Of a stretch of 64,000 nt of DNA, positions 17,724 to 26,063 are shown one piece after another (the stretch's first letter is position 1; the number at the start of each line of letters is the position of its first letter). Made by a program: the position numbers and the translations under genes. Under the pieces are notes generated by a model. That model did not search any database. It saw nothing but the letters and a program-made list of their open reading frames with translations, and had not been told where the DNA came from. Source of the stretch: Actinomycetota bacterium (GTDB taxonomy: Bacteria; Actinomycetota; Acidimicrobiia; IMCC26256; PALSA-610). The stretch covers positions 46,489 to 110,488 of the forward strand of contig SXHN01000054.1 in NCBI GenBank assembly GCA_005773635.1, read 5' to 3'.

Positions 17724-18986
17724 ATGAAATTCCATCAGCGGTCCGTCATCGTTGGCGCGCTCGTCGTTGCTTGCGTGGGTGCAGGTTTGGTATCGGCGCA
17801 GCAAAGTCCGGCGACCGCCGCGGCCCCGCCGTTTACATCGAATACGACGCTGTCAAACAACATCCCACGTGACACGATCGCGATCGTCGGAGACTTTGAC
17901 AACGATTTGATTGATGACGTCTTGTGGTACGGCTACGGCGGGATTATCGATCGTTATTGGAAGGGCAAGGCGGGAGGATCATTCACTGGGTCCGCGATTG
18001 CCATTCGTGGTAGGTACGAACCCCTTACGGGCGATTTCGACGGCGATGGAAATCTCGATATTTTCTGGTACACCGCCGGCACCGGCGCCGATTACATCTG
18101 GTGGGGGAGCGGGGATGCTGGAAGCACCACGGTGCCGCTGTCCGATTGGTTTGATGCCGCGCCCATGGCGGTGAATGGATCGTACCGACCGTTGTTGGCG
18201 GATTTCGATGGCGATAATAAGAGCGACATTCTCTGGTATGCACCTGGAGGCGTGCCTGATGCGTTTTGGTATGGGCGCAATCGATCCGGGTTCACGTCTC
18301 GAGCCACTGCGATCAACGGCGATTATGACTACGTCACCGGTGGCGACTTTCAGGGCACCGGTGACCTCGACTTGATCTGGTGGCGCGTGAATGTCACTCG
18401 ACATGCTGTCTGGAACTACAACGGCGGTTCGACCCGTACGTATTCGAACTCCGTAGTTGATTCTCCTGGCATCGGTGCCATCCCGATGGTGATGAAAATC
18501 AACTCGGATGCACAAGATGACTTGCTGTGGTACGGCGAAGGCGGCATTCCCGATGCGGTTGCCTACGGTCCGTCATTTGCTCGAATATCGACACAGATAT
18601 CTGGTCGATATGCCCCGTTATGGGGCAACTTTGATGGCGACAACAACGGATACGACGACGTCTTGTGGTGGGGTTATCTGCCCGCTGGCGGTGACTCGTT
18701 TTGGAGAGGCACAGGAAGCTCGAGCTTCGCATCGGTCAGTATGGTTGGTTTGACCCACTACGACTTCGACACGCATGCGCCATTGCTGGGGTATTTCGGG
18801 TCCGATGAACCTCTCGACGTGATCTTTCACGATTCCCAACCTGGCGGAACCAGCGCATTCTTCTACGGCGAGGATGTCGATGGTGCTTCGCTGAGCGTGG
18901 CGCGACGCGAGACCGTGCGCGGACGATCGTGTGGTCCGCGGCCAGTGCGGAGCTTGCTGCAGCAATGCACATCGCTGCAGCGCTGA
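17724..18986 (+). CDS. Secreted FG-GAP/VCBS-like repeat protein
   Basis: 420 residues. The signal peptide is within residues 1-35 (VVACVGAGLVSAQQ). At least six repeats of about 45 residues carry DFDGDGNLDIFWY-like calcium-binding loops (DFDNDLIDDVLWY, DFDGDNKSDILWY, NSDAQDDLLWY, NFDGDNNGYDDVLWW), each followed by a GG turn. This is the FG-GAP/integrin-like propeller pattern. The last ~25 residues are unusually arginine-rich (VARRETVRGRSCGPRPVR), while the next frame there reads AASAELAAAMHIAAALSRQ, so the true C-terminus may involve a frameshift. Likely an extracellular surface protein; ligand unknown. Confidence 0.82.
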   Translation: MKFHQRSVIVGALVVACVGAGLVSAQQSPATAAAPPFTSNTTLSNNIPRDTIAIVGDFDNDLIDDVLWYGYGGIIDRYWKGKAGGSFTGSAIAIRGRYEPLTGDFDGDGNLDIFWYTAGTGADYIWWGSGDAGSTTVPLSDWFDAAPMAVNGSYRPLLADFDGDNKSDILWYAPGGVPDAFWYGRNRSGFTSRATAINGDYDYVTGGDFQGTGDLDLIWWRVNVTRHAVWNYNGGSTRTYSNSVVDSPGIGAIPMVMKINSDAQDDLLWYGEGGIPDAVAYGPSFARISTQISGRYAPLWGNFDGDNNGYDDVLWWGYLPAGGDSFWRGTGSSSFASVSMVGLTHYDFDTHAPLLGYFGSDEPLDVIFHDSQPGGTSAFFYGEDVDGASLSVARRETVRGRSCGPRPVRSLLQQCTSLQR

Positions 18987-19007
18987 GTCGCCAATAGACT
19001 CCTTCGC

Positions 19008-19301
19008 ATGCCCAGTCGCAAGCTTGAACGTCGGTTAAGCGACATTGCGCAACGTTTGAAGGCGATGCGTGCCGAAGCTGCAATAGCAGAAGAGCAATTG
19101 GCACATTTCTCGGCGGAAGCTGACGACGCTCGCTTGCGGGCCATCGTCTCGGAGACCCCGTTGGCCGCCTCGGAAGCACGATCTACACAACGGCACGCGG
19201 ACGCGATGCGGTCGGTGCATGAGGAGATGCTGCGTTCGATCGCTGCACTCGAACGCGAGCAAGATGAGGTCCTCGATCAGATGTCGGCGGCACTGCAGTG
19301 A
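19008..19301 (+). CDS. Small coiled-coil protein
   Basis: 97 residues, almost wholly helical and charged, with heptad-like spacing (RRLSDIAQRLKAMRAEAAIA, SVHEEMLRSIAALEREQDEV). No membrane segment, cysteine or enzymatic motif. It lies upstream of the pdtaR-like regulator on the same strand with 63 nt between them. Function unknown; a dimeric structural or adaptor role is only a guess. ATG 19008 is the first start and the reading frame is closed just before the regulator, which supports it as a real gene. Confidence 0.6.
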   Translation: MPSRKLERRLSDIAQRLKAMRAEAAIAEEQLAHFSAEADDARLRAIVSETPLAASEARSTQRHADAMRSVHEEMLRSIAALEREQDEVLDQMSAALQ

Positions 19302-19364
19302 CGGCCGTCGTGATCGCCCCGTCATCCGTATTCAAGCGATCCCGAACCTGAAAGACCTGCCATC

Positions 19365-19946
19365 GTGTCCAATCCCGTCCGCGTTGTTGTTGCAGAAGAT
19401 GAGGCGATTATTCGGCTCGACCTCACTGAAATTCTCGCTGAAGAGGGCTACGAGGTTGTGGGCCAAACCGGTCGCGGCGATGAAGCGGTGGATTTGGTGC
19501 GCCAGCTTCGACCGGACCTGGCAATCCTCGATATCAAAATGCCGGGCCTCGATGGCTTGAGCGCGGCCAAGGCCATCACCGACGAACGGCTGTCGGCAGT
19601 ATTGATCCTCACTGCATTTAGCCAACACGACCTCGTAGAACAAGCGCGCGATGCGGGTGTCTTAGCGTATTTGGTGAAGCCGTTTCAAAAGTCGGACCTC
19701 TTACCCGCCATCGAAATGGCCCTTGGTCGCCACGAGCAGATGGTCGCGTTAGAGGCGGAAAATGCCGACCTTGCGGCGCGCCTTGAAGCTCGCAAACTCA
19801 TCGACCGGGCCAAGGGACGATTGATGGACGATCATTCATTGACCGAAGCGAATTCGTGGCGATTTCTGCAAAAGTCTGCGATGGATTCTCGTCGGCCGAT
19901 TTCAGAAATGGCCCGTGCGGTCATCGATGGAGTTCTGAAGCCTTGA
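19365..19946 (+). CDS. pdtaR: ANTAR-domain response regulator, PdtaR-like
   Basis: 193 residues. Receiver domain at 1-120, with acidic pocket AEDEAIIRLD, phospho-acceptor aspartate in LAILDIKMPGLDG and lysine in AYLVKPFQ. This is followed by a coiled linker (EAENADLAARLEARKLIDRA) and an ANTAR RNA-binding domain with KGRLMDDHSLTEANSWRFLQ, which binds tandem RNA hairpins to act as a transcription antiterminator. It resembles mycobacterial Rv1626/PdtaR. GTG 19365 is used. Its stop overlaps the polA TTG start (TTGA). Its cognate kinase is not adjacent. Confidence 0.93.
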   Translation: MSNPVRVVVAEDEAIIRLDLTEILAEEGYEVVGQTGRGDEAVDLVRQLRPDLAILDIKMPGLDGLSAAKAITDERLSAVLILTAFSQHDLVEQARDAGVLAYLVKPFQKSDLLPAIEMALGRHEQMVALEAENADLAARLEARKLIDRAKGRLMDDHSLTEANSWRFLQKSAMDSRRPISEMARAVIDGVLKP

Positions 19947-22603
19947 AGCTCCTTTTGCTCGACGGACACTCACTTGCCTATCGAGCATTTTTCGCTCTCC
20001 CGACCGACCTGGTGACAAGTTCCGGCACGGTCACTAATGCGGTCTACGGGTTCACGTCGATGCTCGCGAAGGTGATGGGCGACGAACGGCCTGATCTCAT
20101 CGGAGTGGCGTTCGACGTGGCAGGAGGATCAGCAGCACGACTCGAACTCGATCCAAACTACAAAGCGGGTCGCTCAGAAACCCCTGACCTATTCAAAGCG
20201 CAGTGGCCGCTCATTCACGAAGTGCTCGATGCGCTGCAGATTCCTCAAATAGAGATCAAAGGGGTCGAAGCCGACGATGTGATTGCAACCCTCGCGACAC
20301 AGGCGGCCGCGGCGGGAATCGACGTCGTCATTGTTACGGGCGATCGAGATTCGTTTCAGCTAGTGAACGACCCGCACATACGGGTGTTGTACAACAAGCG
20401 CGGTGTTTCCGACTACGCCCTCTACGACGAAGCTGGAATCGTAGAGCGCACTGGCGGTGTCACCCCGAAGCAATGGTCCGACTACGCGGCGCTGCGTGGC
20501 GATAGCTCGGACAATCTTCCTGGTGTCCCCGGTATCGGCGAGAAGACCGCAGCCAAGCTCATTGGTGCTTACAACGACCTTGAGGGAATTTACGAACACC
20601 TCGAGGAGCTGCCACCGAAGCAGCGCCAGAATTTGAGCGAATTTCGTGAACGAGTATTCATCAACCGCACGATGACAGTGCTGCGTCGCGACGTCGACTG
20701 CGCAATACACGCTACGGATTTGGTGCAGGGAGACTTTGACCGCGACGCGTTTCGCGTGTTGTGTAATCAGCTCGAGTTTCGAACGCTCTTGCCACGGATT
20801 CTCGCCGCAGTTGGCGAGGGGCCAGAAACTGCTGCAGCCACCCCGACCAACTTCGATGTGGAAGTAGAGAATTGCCGGGATGCTGGAGCGGCGATTGCCT
20901 GGCTCAACGGGCTTGACACTCATGACGGTTGGATCGCGATGGCTGGTCGTTTCGCGACCGGCGCGGGGCGCACCGAGCTCCTCGGAGTCGCGATCTCATG
21001 CGAAGCGTCGAAGGCCATATATCTATCGACCACGGTGCTGCAAGACGCGACGGTGCGCGCCGCCCTATCGACATTGATTCAGGCCACACCGGCGCGCATT
21101 GTTGCCCATCGGTCGAAAGAGCTGATGCATGGTCTTGGCGGTGTGGCGTGGCAAGGTTTCGCTCACGACACGGCAGTGATGGCCTACCTGGTGGATCCGG
21201 GCGAAGGTAAATACATCCTCGAGGATCTGGCGCAACGCTACTGTGGTATTGAACTCGTATCGGCTGATGCCGCGGCTGGGCAACTCGATTTTGGCGGCGA
21301 CACTGAGGTCGATCAAGTGGGTCGCAGTGCCGCCGCGACACTGGAGCTAGTCGAGGTATTGCGCGAAGCAGTTGAGGCCCGCGAACTCACCGAGCTGTAT
21401 GAACGATTCGAATTGCCACTGATCAATGTGCTCGTCGTGATGGAACATGCAGGCGTGATGATCGACATCGAGTTTCTTCGCGCTCTCGGTCGCGACCTCG
21501 GCGCCCAGGCCCGTGAAGCCGAAGCCCGAATTCACGAACTCGCAGGCGAAACGTTTGCGGTCAATTCGGTTCCGCAGCTTCGGACCGTCTTGTTTGACAA
21601 GCTCGGCCTCACTCCGGTCAAAAAGACAAAAACCGGGCCGTCCACCGATGCCGATTCGTTGCAGAAGCTCATTGATGAACATCCGATTATCAAAGAGATT
21701 TTGAAGTACCGGGAAGTCGAGAAACTTCGGGGTACCTACGCCGATGCCTTGCCGCCACTTGTCGGTATCGACGGTCGAATTCATGCCAATTTCAATCAGC
21801 TCGTTGCGGCTACCGGTCGAATTTCGTCAGAGTCTCCGAACCTGCAAAACATTCCGGTGCGCTCAGCATCAGGGCGCGAAATGCGCAAAGCGTTTGTTGC
21901 CGCAGACGGTTGCATGTTGATGACCGCGGACTACAGCCAAATTGAACTACGGGTGTTGGCACACGTTGCTCAGGACCCTGGTCTCATCGATGCGTTCGAT
22001 CGTGGTGTTGATGTGCATACGGTCACTGCATCGAAGGTGTTCTCAGTCGCTGAAGACGATGTCGATGAATTTCAACGGCGGTTTGCCAAGGTGGTCAATT
22101 ACGGGCTTGCTTACGGCATGGAGGCATACGGGCTCGGACAACGCCTCGATATTCCGACCGGCCAAGCACAAGAGATTCTCGACAACTATTTCGCAGGTTT
22201 TCCGCGTGTTGCAGACTTTATGAAACAAACCATCGCACAAGCGAAGGCAGTCGGGTATACGACGACGATGTTTGGTCGGCGGAGGCAACTCCCCGAGTTA
22301 GCGAGCGACAATTTTCGTATCCGCCAGATGGGCGAAAGGATGGCGCAGAACGCGCCAGTGCAAGGCGCCGCTGCGGATATCTTCAAGCTCGCAATGATCG
22401 CGAGCCAACGAGCGATCGACACGCATGGCTTCGGCACCAAAATGATTCTCACTGTGCACGACGAGTTGGTGTTCGAAGTTCCCGAATCTGAGCTTGATTC
22501 GGCGCTCCCGGTGTTGCGCGACACAATGGAACACGTTTGCGAACTACGAGTTCCGCTGACGGTCGATGTCGGTGTGGGCCGAACCTGGGCCGATTGCAAG
22601 TAG
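19943..22603 (+). CDS. polA: DNA polymerase I
   Basis: 886 residues from TTG 19943, which overlaps the pdtaR stop and has GGAG 10 nt upstream. N-terminal flap-endonuclease domain (LLLDGHSLAYRAFFALP; GVEADDVIATLA; VTGDRDSFQLV; GDSSDNLPGVPGIGEKTA). The middle domain lacks the first Asp-x-Glu exonuclease motif (DGWIAMAGRF instead), so proofreading is probably absent, as in other actinobacterial Pol I. The C-terminal polymerase has motif A DYSQIELRVLAHVA, the O-helix KVVNYGLAYGM with tyrosine at the nucleotide-discrimination position, and motif C VHDELVFEVP. It fills gaps in excision repair and Okazaki processing. Confidence 0.97.
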   Translation: MKLLLLDGHSLAYRAFFALPTDLVTSSGTVTNAVYGFTSMLAKVMGDERPDLIGVAFDVAGGSAARLELDPNYKAGRSETPDLFKAQWPLIHEVLDALQIPQIEIKGVEADDVIATLATQAAAAGIDVVIVTGDRDSFQLVNDPHIRVLYNKRGVSDYALYDEAGIVERTGGVTPKQWSDYAALRGDSSDNLPGVPGIGEKTAAKLIGAYNDLEGIYEHLEELPPKQRQNLSEFRERVFINRTMTVLRRDVDCAIHATDLVQGDFDRDAFRVLCNQLEFRTLLPRILAAVGEGPETAAATPTNFDVEVENCRDAGAAIAWLNGLDTHDGWIAMAGRFATGAGRTELLGVAISCEASKAIYLSTTVLQDATVRAALSTLIQATPARIVAHRSKELMHGLGGVAWQGFAHDTAVMAYLVDPGEGKYILEDLAQRYCGIELVSADAAAGQLDFGGDTEVDQVGRSAAATLELVEVLREAVEARELTELYERFELPLINVLVVMEHAGVMIDIEFLRALGRDLGAQAREAEARIHELAGETFAVNSVPQLRTVLFDKLGLTPVKKTKTGPSTDADSLQKLIDEHPIIKEILKYREVEKLRGTYADALPPLVGIDGRIHANFNQLVAATGRISSESPNLQNIPVRSASGREMRKAFVAADGCMLMTADYSQIELRVLAHVAQDPGLIDAFDRGVDVHTVTASKVFSVAEDDVDEFQRRFAKVVNYGLAYGMEAYGLGQRLDIPTGQAQEILDNYFAGFPRVADFMKQTIAQAKAVGYTTTMFGRRRQLPELASDNFRIRQMGERMAQNAPVQGAAADIFKLAMIASQRAIDTHGFGTKMILTVHDELVFEVPESELDSALPVLRDTMEHVCELRVPLTVDVGVGRTWADCK

Positions 22604-22608
22604 CGTTG

Positions 22609-23376
22609 GTGGAATCGAATCCGCTCGGCGCGCGGCCAAAGCCGGGTTGGTTCAACCCGATCGCGGATTTTCTTGGTTCCGCGTACTGGGCGCCTAACAC
22701 TTCGCGAGTACAAGCGTTTACTACAGGAACTGCGCAAGAGGTTGCTTTTTTGGTCGAGGCGCTCGGGCTGCACCCTGGCAATCGTGTGCTCGACCTCGGC
22801 TGTGGCCCGGGTCGCCATTCGTTGGCCCTTGCGCAGGCTGGATTCGAATGTGTCGGTATAGATCTGTCTCAGACCTTCGTCGAGTTGGCTGAAGCTTCGG
22901 CGTTGACGTTGGGCGTTGCAAATCGCACCACGTTTTGGGTTGGCGATGTGTCCAATATTGAGTTCGACGCCGAGTTCGACGCAGTGATTTGTTTGTGCCA
23001 AGGCGGATTTGGACTACTCGCTGGGGGAGAAGATGCAGCGTTGATCAAGCGGTTTGCACAGGCGCTGAAGCCCGGCGCGGCAATGGCTATGAGCGCATTT
23101 CACGCGTATTTCGCGGTGCGCTATGCCGAGTCGGGCGACAGCTTCGATCCTCGCAGCGGGGTGAATCACGAGATTGCCACCTTGCGAAACGCAGGCGGCG
23201 AGGCCCAGCACGATCTGTGGACTACCTGTTTCACGGCCAAGGAGCTCGAATACCTCGCGGCCGCGGCGGGAATCGCGGTAGAGGGCATTCACGGTGTCAC
23301 ACCCGGTGACTACGGGGTGTATCCAGTCAGTGTCGACCGGCCAGAGTTGCTGCTCATTGCGCGCCGACTCCCGTAG
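22609..23376 (+). CDS. Class I SAM-dependent methyltransferase
   Basis: About 255 residues. VLDLGCGPGRHSLALAQAGF is motif I of SAM-binding methyltransferases, followed by CVGIDLSQTFVELAEASA (motif II acid) and FDAVICLCQGGFGLL. The substrate is not predictable. The start is uncertain: TTG 22594, TTG 22606 and GTG 22609 all lie around the polA stop. GTG 22609 is given because it follows the polA stop (TAG 22601-22603) closely. It probably shares the polA transcript. rpsA begins 130 nt further on. Confidence 0.85.
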   Translation: MESNPLGARPKPGWFNPIADFLGSAYWAPNTSRVQAFTTGTAQEVAFLVEALGLHPGNRVLDLGCGPGRHSLALAQAGFECVGIDLSQTFVELAEASALTLGVANRTTFWVGDVSNIEFDAEFDAVICLCQGGFGLLAGGEDAALIKRFAQALKPGAAMAMSAFHAYFAVRYAESGDSFDPRSGVNHEIATLRNAGGEAQHDLWTTCFTAKELEYLAAAAGIAVEGIHGVTPGDYGVYPVSVDRPELLLIARRLP

Positions 23377-23414
23377 CTCGCTGGCCCGAGACAACGCGCA
23401 CTAGCATCCGACCG

Positions 23415-23456
23415 TTGGCGCATCCGTTGTGCCAATGACAGCCACGCCGTGGCTGT
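23415..23456 (+). promoter_or_regulatory. Tandem hairpins in the rpsA leader
   Basis: Two adjacent inverted repeats. The first, TTGGCGCA-tccgt-TGTGCCAA (23415-23435), has one G-U pair. The second, ACAGCCAC-gcc-GTGGCTGT (23438-23456), is perfect. They end 49 nt before the rpsA TTG and are not followed by a T run, so a leader or S1 autoregulatory site is about as likely as a terminator for the preceding gene. Confidence 0.5.
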
Positions 23457-23505
23457 GCCGCCCAAGTACCGATCATGTATCACGTACCTATTTAAAGGTC
23501 CCCCG

Positions 23506-24912
23506 TTGTCCGACGAAGCTATGCACACCGAAGTCGCGGCTGAAGCCCCCGACGCACCCGTAACAGTCGAAGGCGAAAGCGCCCCTGAAACGGTTATTGC
23601 CGAGATTCCCGAAGAACCTTTCGAACTCACCGAGATCACGTTCAACGACCTTGGTGATGTCACCTTCGATGAGGCCATCGATAAGACGATGGTGAACTTC
23701 GATGATGGCGATCTTGTGCGAGGCACAGTCGTCAAAATCGATAACGATGAAGTGCTTCTCGATATCGGTTACAAGTCTGAGGGTGTCATCCCCAGCAAAG
23801 AACTCTCGATCCGCAACGACGTCGACCCCAACGAAGTGGTCTCTTTGGGCGAGGTCATCGAAGCACTCGTATTGGCCAAGGAAGACAAAGACGGCCGACT
23901 CGTGCTGTCGAAGAAGCGAGCGCAGTACGAACGCGCGTGGGGCTCCATCGAGTCGATCAAAGATGCCGACGGCATCGTTGAAGGTCCGGTTATCGAGGTT
24001 GTCAAGGGCGGCTTGATCATCGATATTGGTCTGCGCGGCTTCTTGCCAGCGTCGCTCGTCGATCTCCGCCGAGTCCGCGACCTCGCTCCGTTTGTGGGTA
24101 AGACCCTCGAATGCAAAATCATCGAACTCGACAAAAACCGCACCAACGTTGTGCGGTCGCGTCGGGCGTTCCTTGAAGAAACCCAACGCGATCAGCGCGA
24201 TCGATTCCTCACCGACCTTAAGCCCGGCGAAATTCGGCCAGGCGTGGTTTCGTCGGTCGTCAATTTCGGCGCATTCGTCGACCTTGGCGGCATGGATGGC
24301 CTTGTGCACGTTTCCGAACTCTCATGGAAACATGTCGACCACCCGAGTTCGGTCGTGCAGGTTGGCGACGAAGTCACCGTCCAGGTACTCGATGTCGACC
24401 TCAGCCGCGAGCGCATCTCGTTGTCGCTGAAAGCAACCCAGCAAGACCCGTGGCAAGAATTTGCCGACGGTCACGCAGTCGGAGAACTTGTGTACGGTCG
24501 AGTCACCAAGCTCGTGCCGTTCGGTTCGTTCGTGCAAGTTGCTGAAGGTATCGAAGGTTTGGTGCACATCTCAGAAATGGCAGTGCATCACGTCGAGGCC
24601 CCGGAACAGGTCGTCACCCCTGGCGAAGAGCTGTGGGTCAAGATCATCGACGTCGACCTGGAACGACGTCGAATCTCGCTGTCGATTAAGCAAGCCGCCG
24701 AAGGTGGAACGGTGTCGGCCGAATATCAAGACCTATACGGTGAACACGCCTTCGATGAGCACGGCAACTACATCGGCCCCGAGTATCCGGTGGCCGAAGA
24801 GGGTGCAGCACCTGCGACAGAAGCCGATGGCACTGAAACGGCACCAGCAGCAGAGCTCGACTCCGATACGGCGCTCACCGCCGCTCCCGAGGCAGATACC
24901 GCCTCGGAGTAA
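23506..24912 (+). CDS. rpsA: 30S ribosomal protein S1
   Basis: 468 residues. Binds mRNA on the 30S subunit for initiation. Four S1 RNA-binding repeats are visible: GDLVRGTVVKIDNDEVLLDI, then ADGIVEGPVIEVVKGGLIID, GEIRPGVVSSVVNFGAFVDL and GELVYGRVTKLVPFGSFVQV, the last two with the stronger DGLVHVSEL/EGLVHISEM endings. The acidic, alanine-rich N- and C-terminal tails are typical of actinobacteria. TTG 23506 is chosen because AAAGG lies seven nt upstream; ATG 23521 has no such site. A strong hairpin follows the stop. Confidence 0.96.
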   Translation: MSDEAMHTEVAAEAPDAPVTVEGESAPETVIAEIPEEPFELTEITFNDLGDVTFDEAIDKTMVNFDDGDLVRGTVVKIDNDEVLLDIGYKSEGVIPSKELSIRNDVDPNEVVSLGEVIEALVLAKEDKDGRLVLSKKRAQYERAWGSIESIKDADGIVEGPVIEVVKGGLIIDIGLRGFLPASLVDLRRVRDLAPFVGKTLECKIIELDKNRTNVVRSRRAFLEETQRDQRDRFLTDLKPGEIRPGVVSSVVNFGAFVDLGGMDGLVHVSELSWKHVDHPSSVVQVGDEVTVQVLDVDLSRERISLSLKATQQDPWQEFADGHAVGELVYGRVTKLVPFGSFVQVAEGIEGLVHISEMAVHHVEAPEQVVTPGEELWVKIIDVDLERRRISLSIKQAAEGGTVSAEYQDLYGEHAFDEHGNYIGPEYPVAEEGAAPATEADGTETAPAAELDSDTALTAAPEADTASE

Positions 24913-24933
24913 CTGAAGCACCACCAACGCGTC

Positions 24934-24963
24934 GAGTGCCGCAACCTTCGGGTTGCGGCACTC
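24934..24963 (+). terminator. Terminator after rpsA
   Basis: A perfect 13-bp stem GAGTGCCGCAACC / GGTTGCGGCACTC with loop TTCG, 21 nt after the rpsA stop, followed by TTGCGTT. A UUCG-type tetraloop and strong GC stem make it a good transcription stop even though the T run is weak. Confidence 0.85.
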
Positions 24964-25044
24964 TTGCGTTATGGCATCTCGTCCTTCCCATACCCGCTCA
25001 TACCGGGTTGAATCACACAACTCCGACATATGTCGACTTGTTTC

Positions 25045-25128
25045 TTATGAGGTTCATGAGCCACACTCTTATCTGTGTGGGTTATGTGACGAATGTGACC
25101 TCTGAAGGATTATGTGATTCATGTGAAC
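25045..25128 (+). promoter_or_regulatory. Three-unit direct-repeat array before the Tad operon
   Basis: Three similar 18-19 nt units start at 25045 (TTATGAGGTTCATGAGCC), 25082 (TTATGTGACGAATGTGACC) and 25110 (TTATGTGATTCATGTGAAC). Each unit contains two ATGTGA-like half-sites 9 nt apart in the same orientation. They sit within the 104 nt before the cpaB GTG. Direct-repeat half-sites suggest an activator or repressor operator. The binding protein is unknown. Confidence 0.55.
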
Positions 25129-25147
25129 TCGATCAAGGGGAAACGAC

Positions 25148-26014
25148 GTGCGTAACTGGCGTGTATTAACCGCAGTAATTGCGGTGGTGTTTGGTGTGGC
25201 CGCGGCCGCCGGGAGCTACTACTACCTGAACAAGGCCGACGAGCGCGCGCAAGACAAGCAAAATCTTGTCAGCGTCGTGGTTGCCAAAGGCGATATCACC
25301 CAAGCCATGACCGCTGCTGACGCAGTCGATCGTGACCTGCTGGGTGTGGAATCACGTACCAAAGCCGATGTCCCCGAATCCGCGATATACGAACTCAGTT
25401 CATTGCGCGAACTGGTGGCAGTCGCAAAAATTGACAAGGGCCAGATCATCACAGCCAGTCAGTTTGTCGCCAAGTCGCAACTCTCAGGTGGGCTCGCCAA
25501 TCAGATCACGCCGAAGAAAGGTCTACAGGCAATGTCGGTCTTAGTCGACCTTCAGCACGGCGTGGCAGGATTGGTTTCGCCAGGCGACATGATCAGTATG
25601 ATTGTTTCGGCGCCCGCGGTCGATGTCAATAATCCGGTCGAGTCGCTCGCAACATCGGATATCACCGCCTACCTGATCCCGGGCCTCAAAGTGTTGGCAG
25701 TCGACCGAACGACGTCAGCGCCAGCAGCCGTTTCGAACCCGGATGCCAACCCAGACACGCCTACGACAGTGGCGCCACAACAGCAGGCAAATCTTGGTCT
25801 GCTCACAGTTGAAGTAAACAGTCGCCAGGCAGAGCAGATCGCGCACACATATGCCGCGAGTTGGAAGATCTATTTGACGTTGAATCCCACTGGTTTTGAC
25901 CCCAAGGATTTCAAACCAGAAGACGAAATTATCGAGATGTACAACTACTGGGACCAGGAGCTCAACATCTTGCGTGAATGGCAAGCGTTGGTTCCCAAAG
26001 TCCTAGCGCAATAG
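25148..26014 (+). CDS. cpaB: Flp pilus assembly protein CpaB/RcpC
   Basis: 288 residues. Anchored by an N-terminal membrane helix (VLTAVIAVVFGVAAAAGSYY), then a SAF-type domain (VVAKGDITQAMTAADAVDRD; DKGQIITASQFV) and an RcpC/CpaB domain (GLQAMSVLVDLQHGVAGLVS; PGDMISMIVS). In Gram-negative bacteria it works with the secretin; in actinobacteria it is thought to stabilise the pilus assembly at the membrane. GTG 25148 has AGGGGA upstream. First gene of the Tad operon; 49 nt to the next gene. The C-terminal tail is long and acidic. Confidence 0.9.
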   Translation: MRNWRVLTAVIAVVFGVAAAAGSYYYLNKADERAQDKQNLVSVVVAKGDITQAMTAADAVDRDLLGVESRTKADVPESAIYELSSLRELVAVAKIDKGQIITASQFVAKSQLSGGLANQITPKKGLQAMSVLVDLQHGVAGLVSPGDMISMIVSAPAVDVNNPVESLATSDITAYLIPGLKVLAVDRTTSAPAAVSNPDANPDTPTTVAPQQQANLGLLTVEVNSRQAEQIAHTYAASWKIYLTLNPTGFDPKDFKPEDEIIEMYNYWDQELNILREWQALVPKVLAQ

Positions 26015-26063
26015 TTCCGACCAACTCCGAAGATCCCAAGATTTCTAGACGAGAGAACTCCAT

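Noticed and set aside
24964..25147. Canonical CRP-type palindrome TGTGA-N6-TCACA before cpaB
   Set aside because: The TGTGA half-sites are all in the same orientation; no inverted partner is present.
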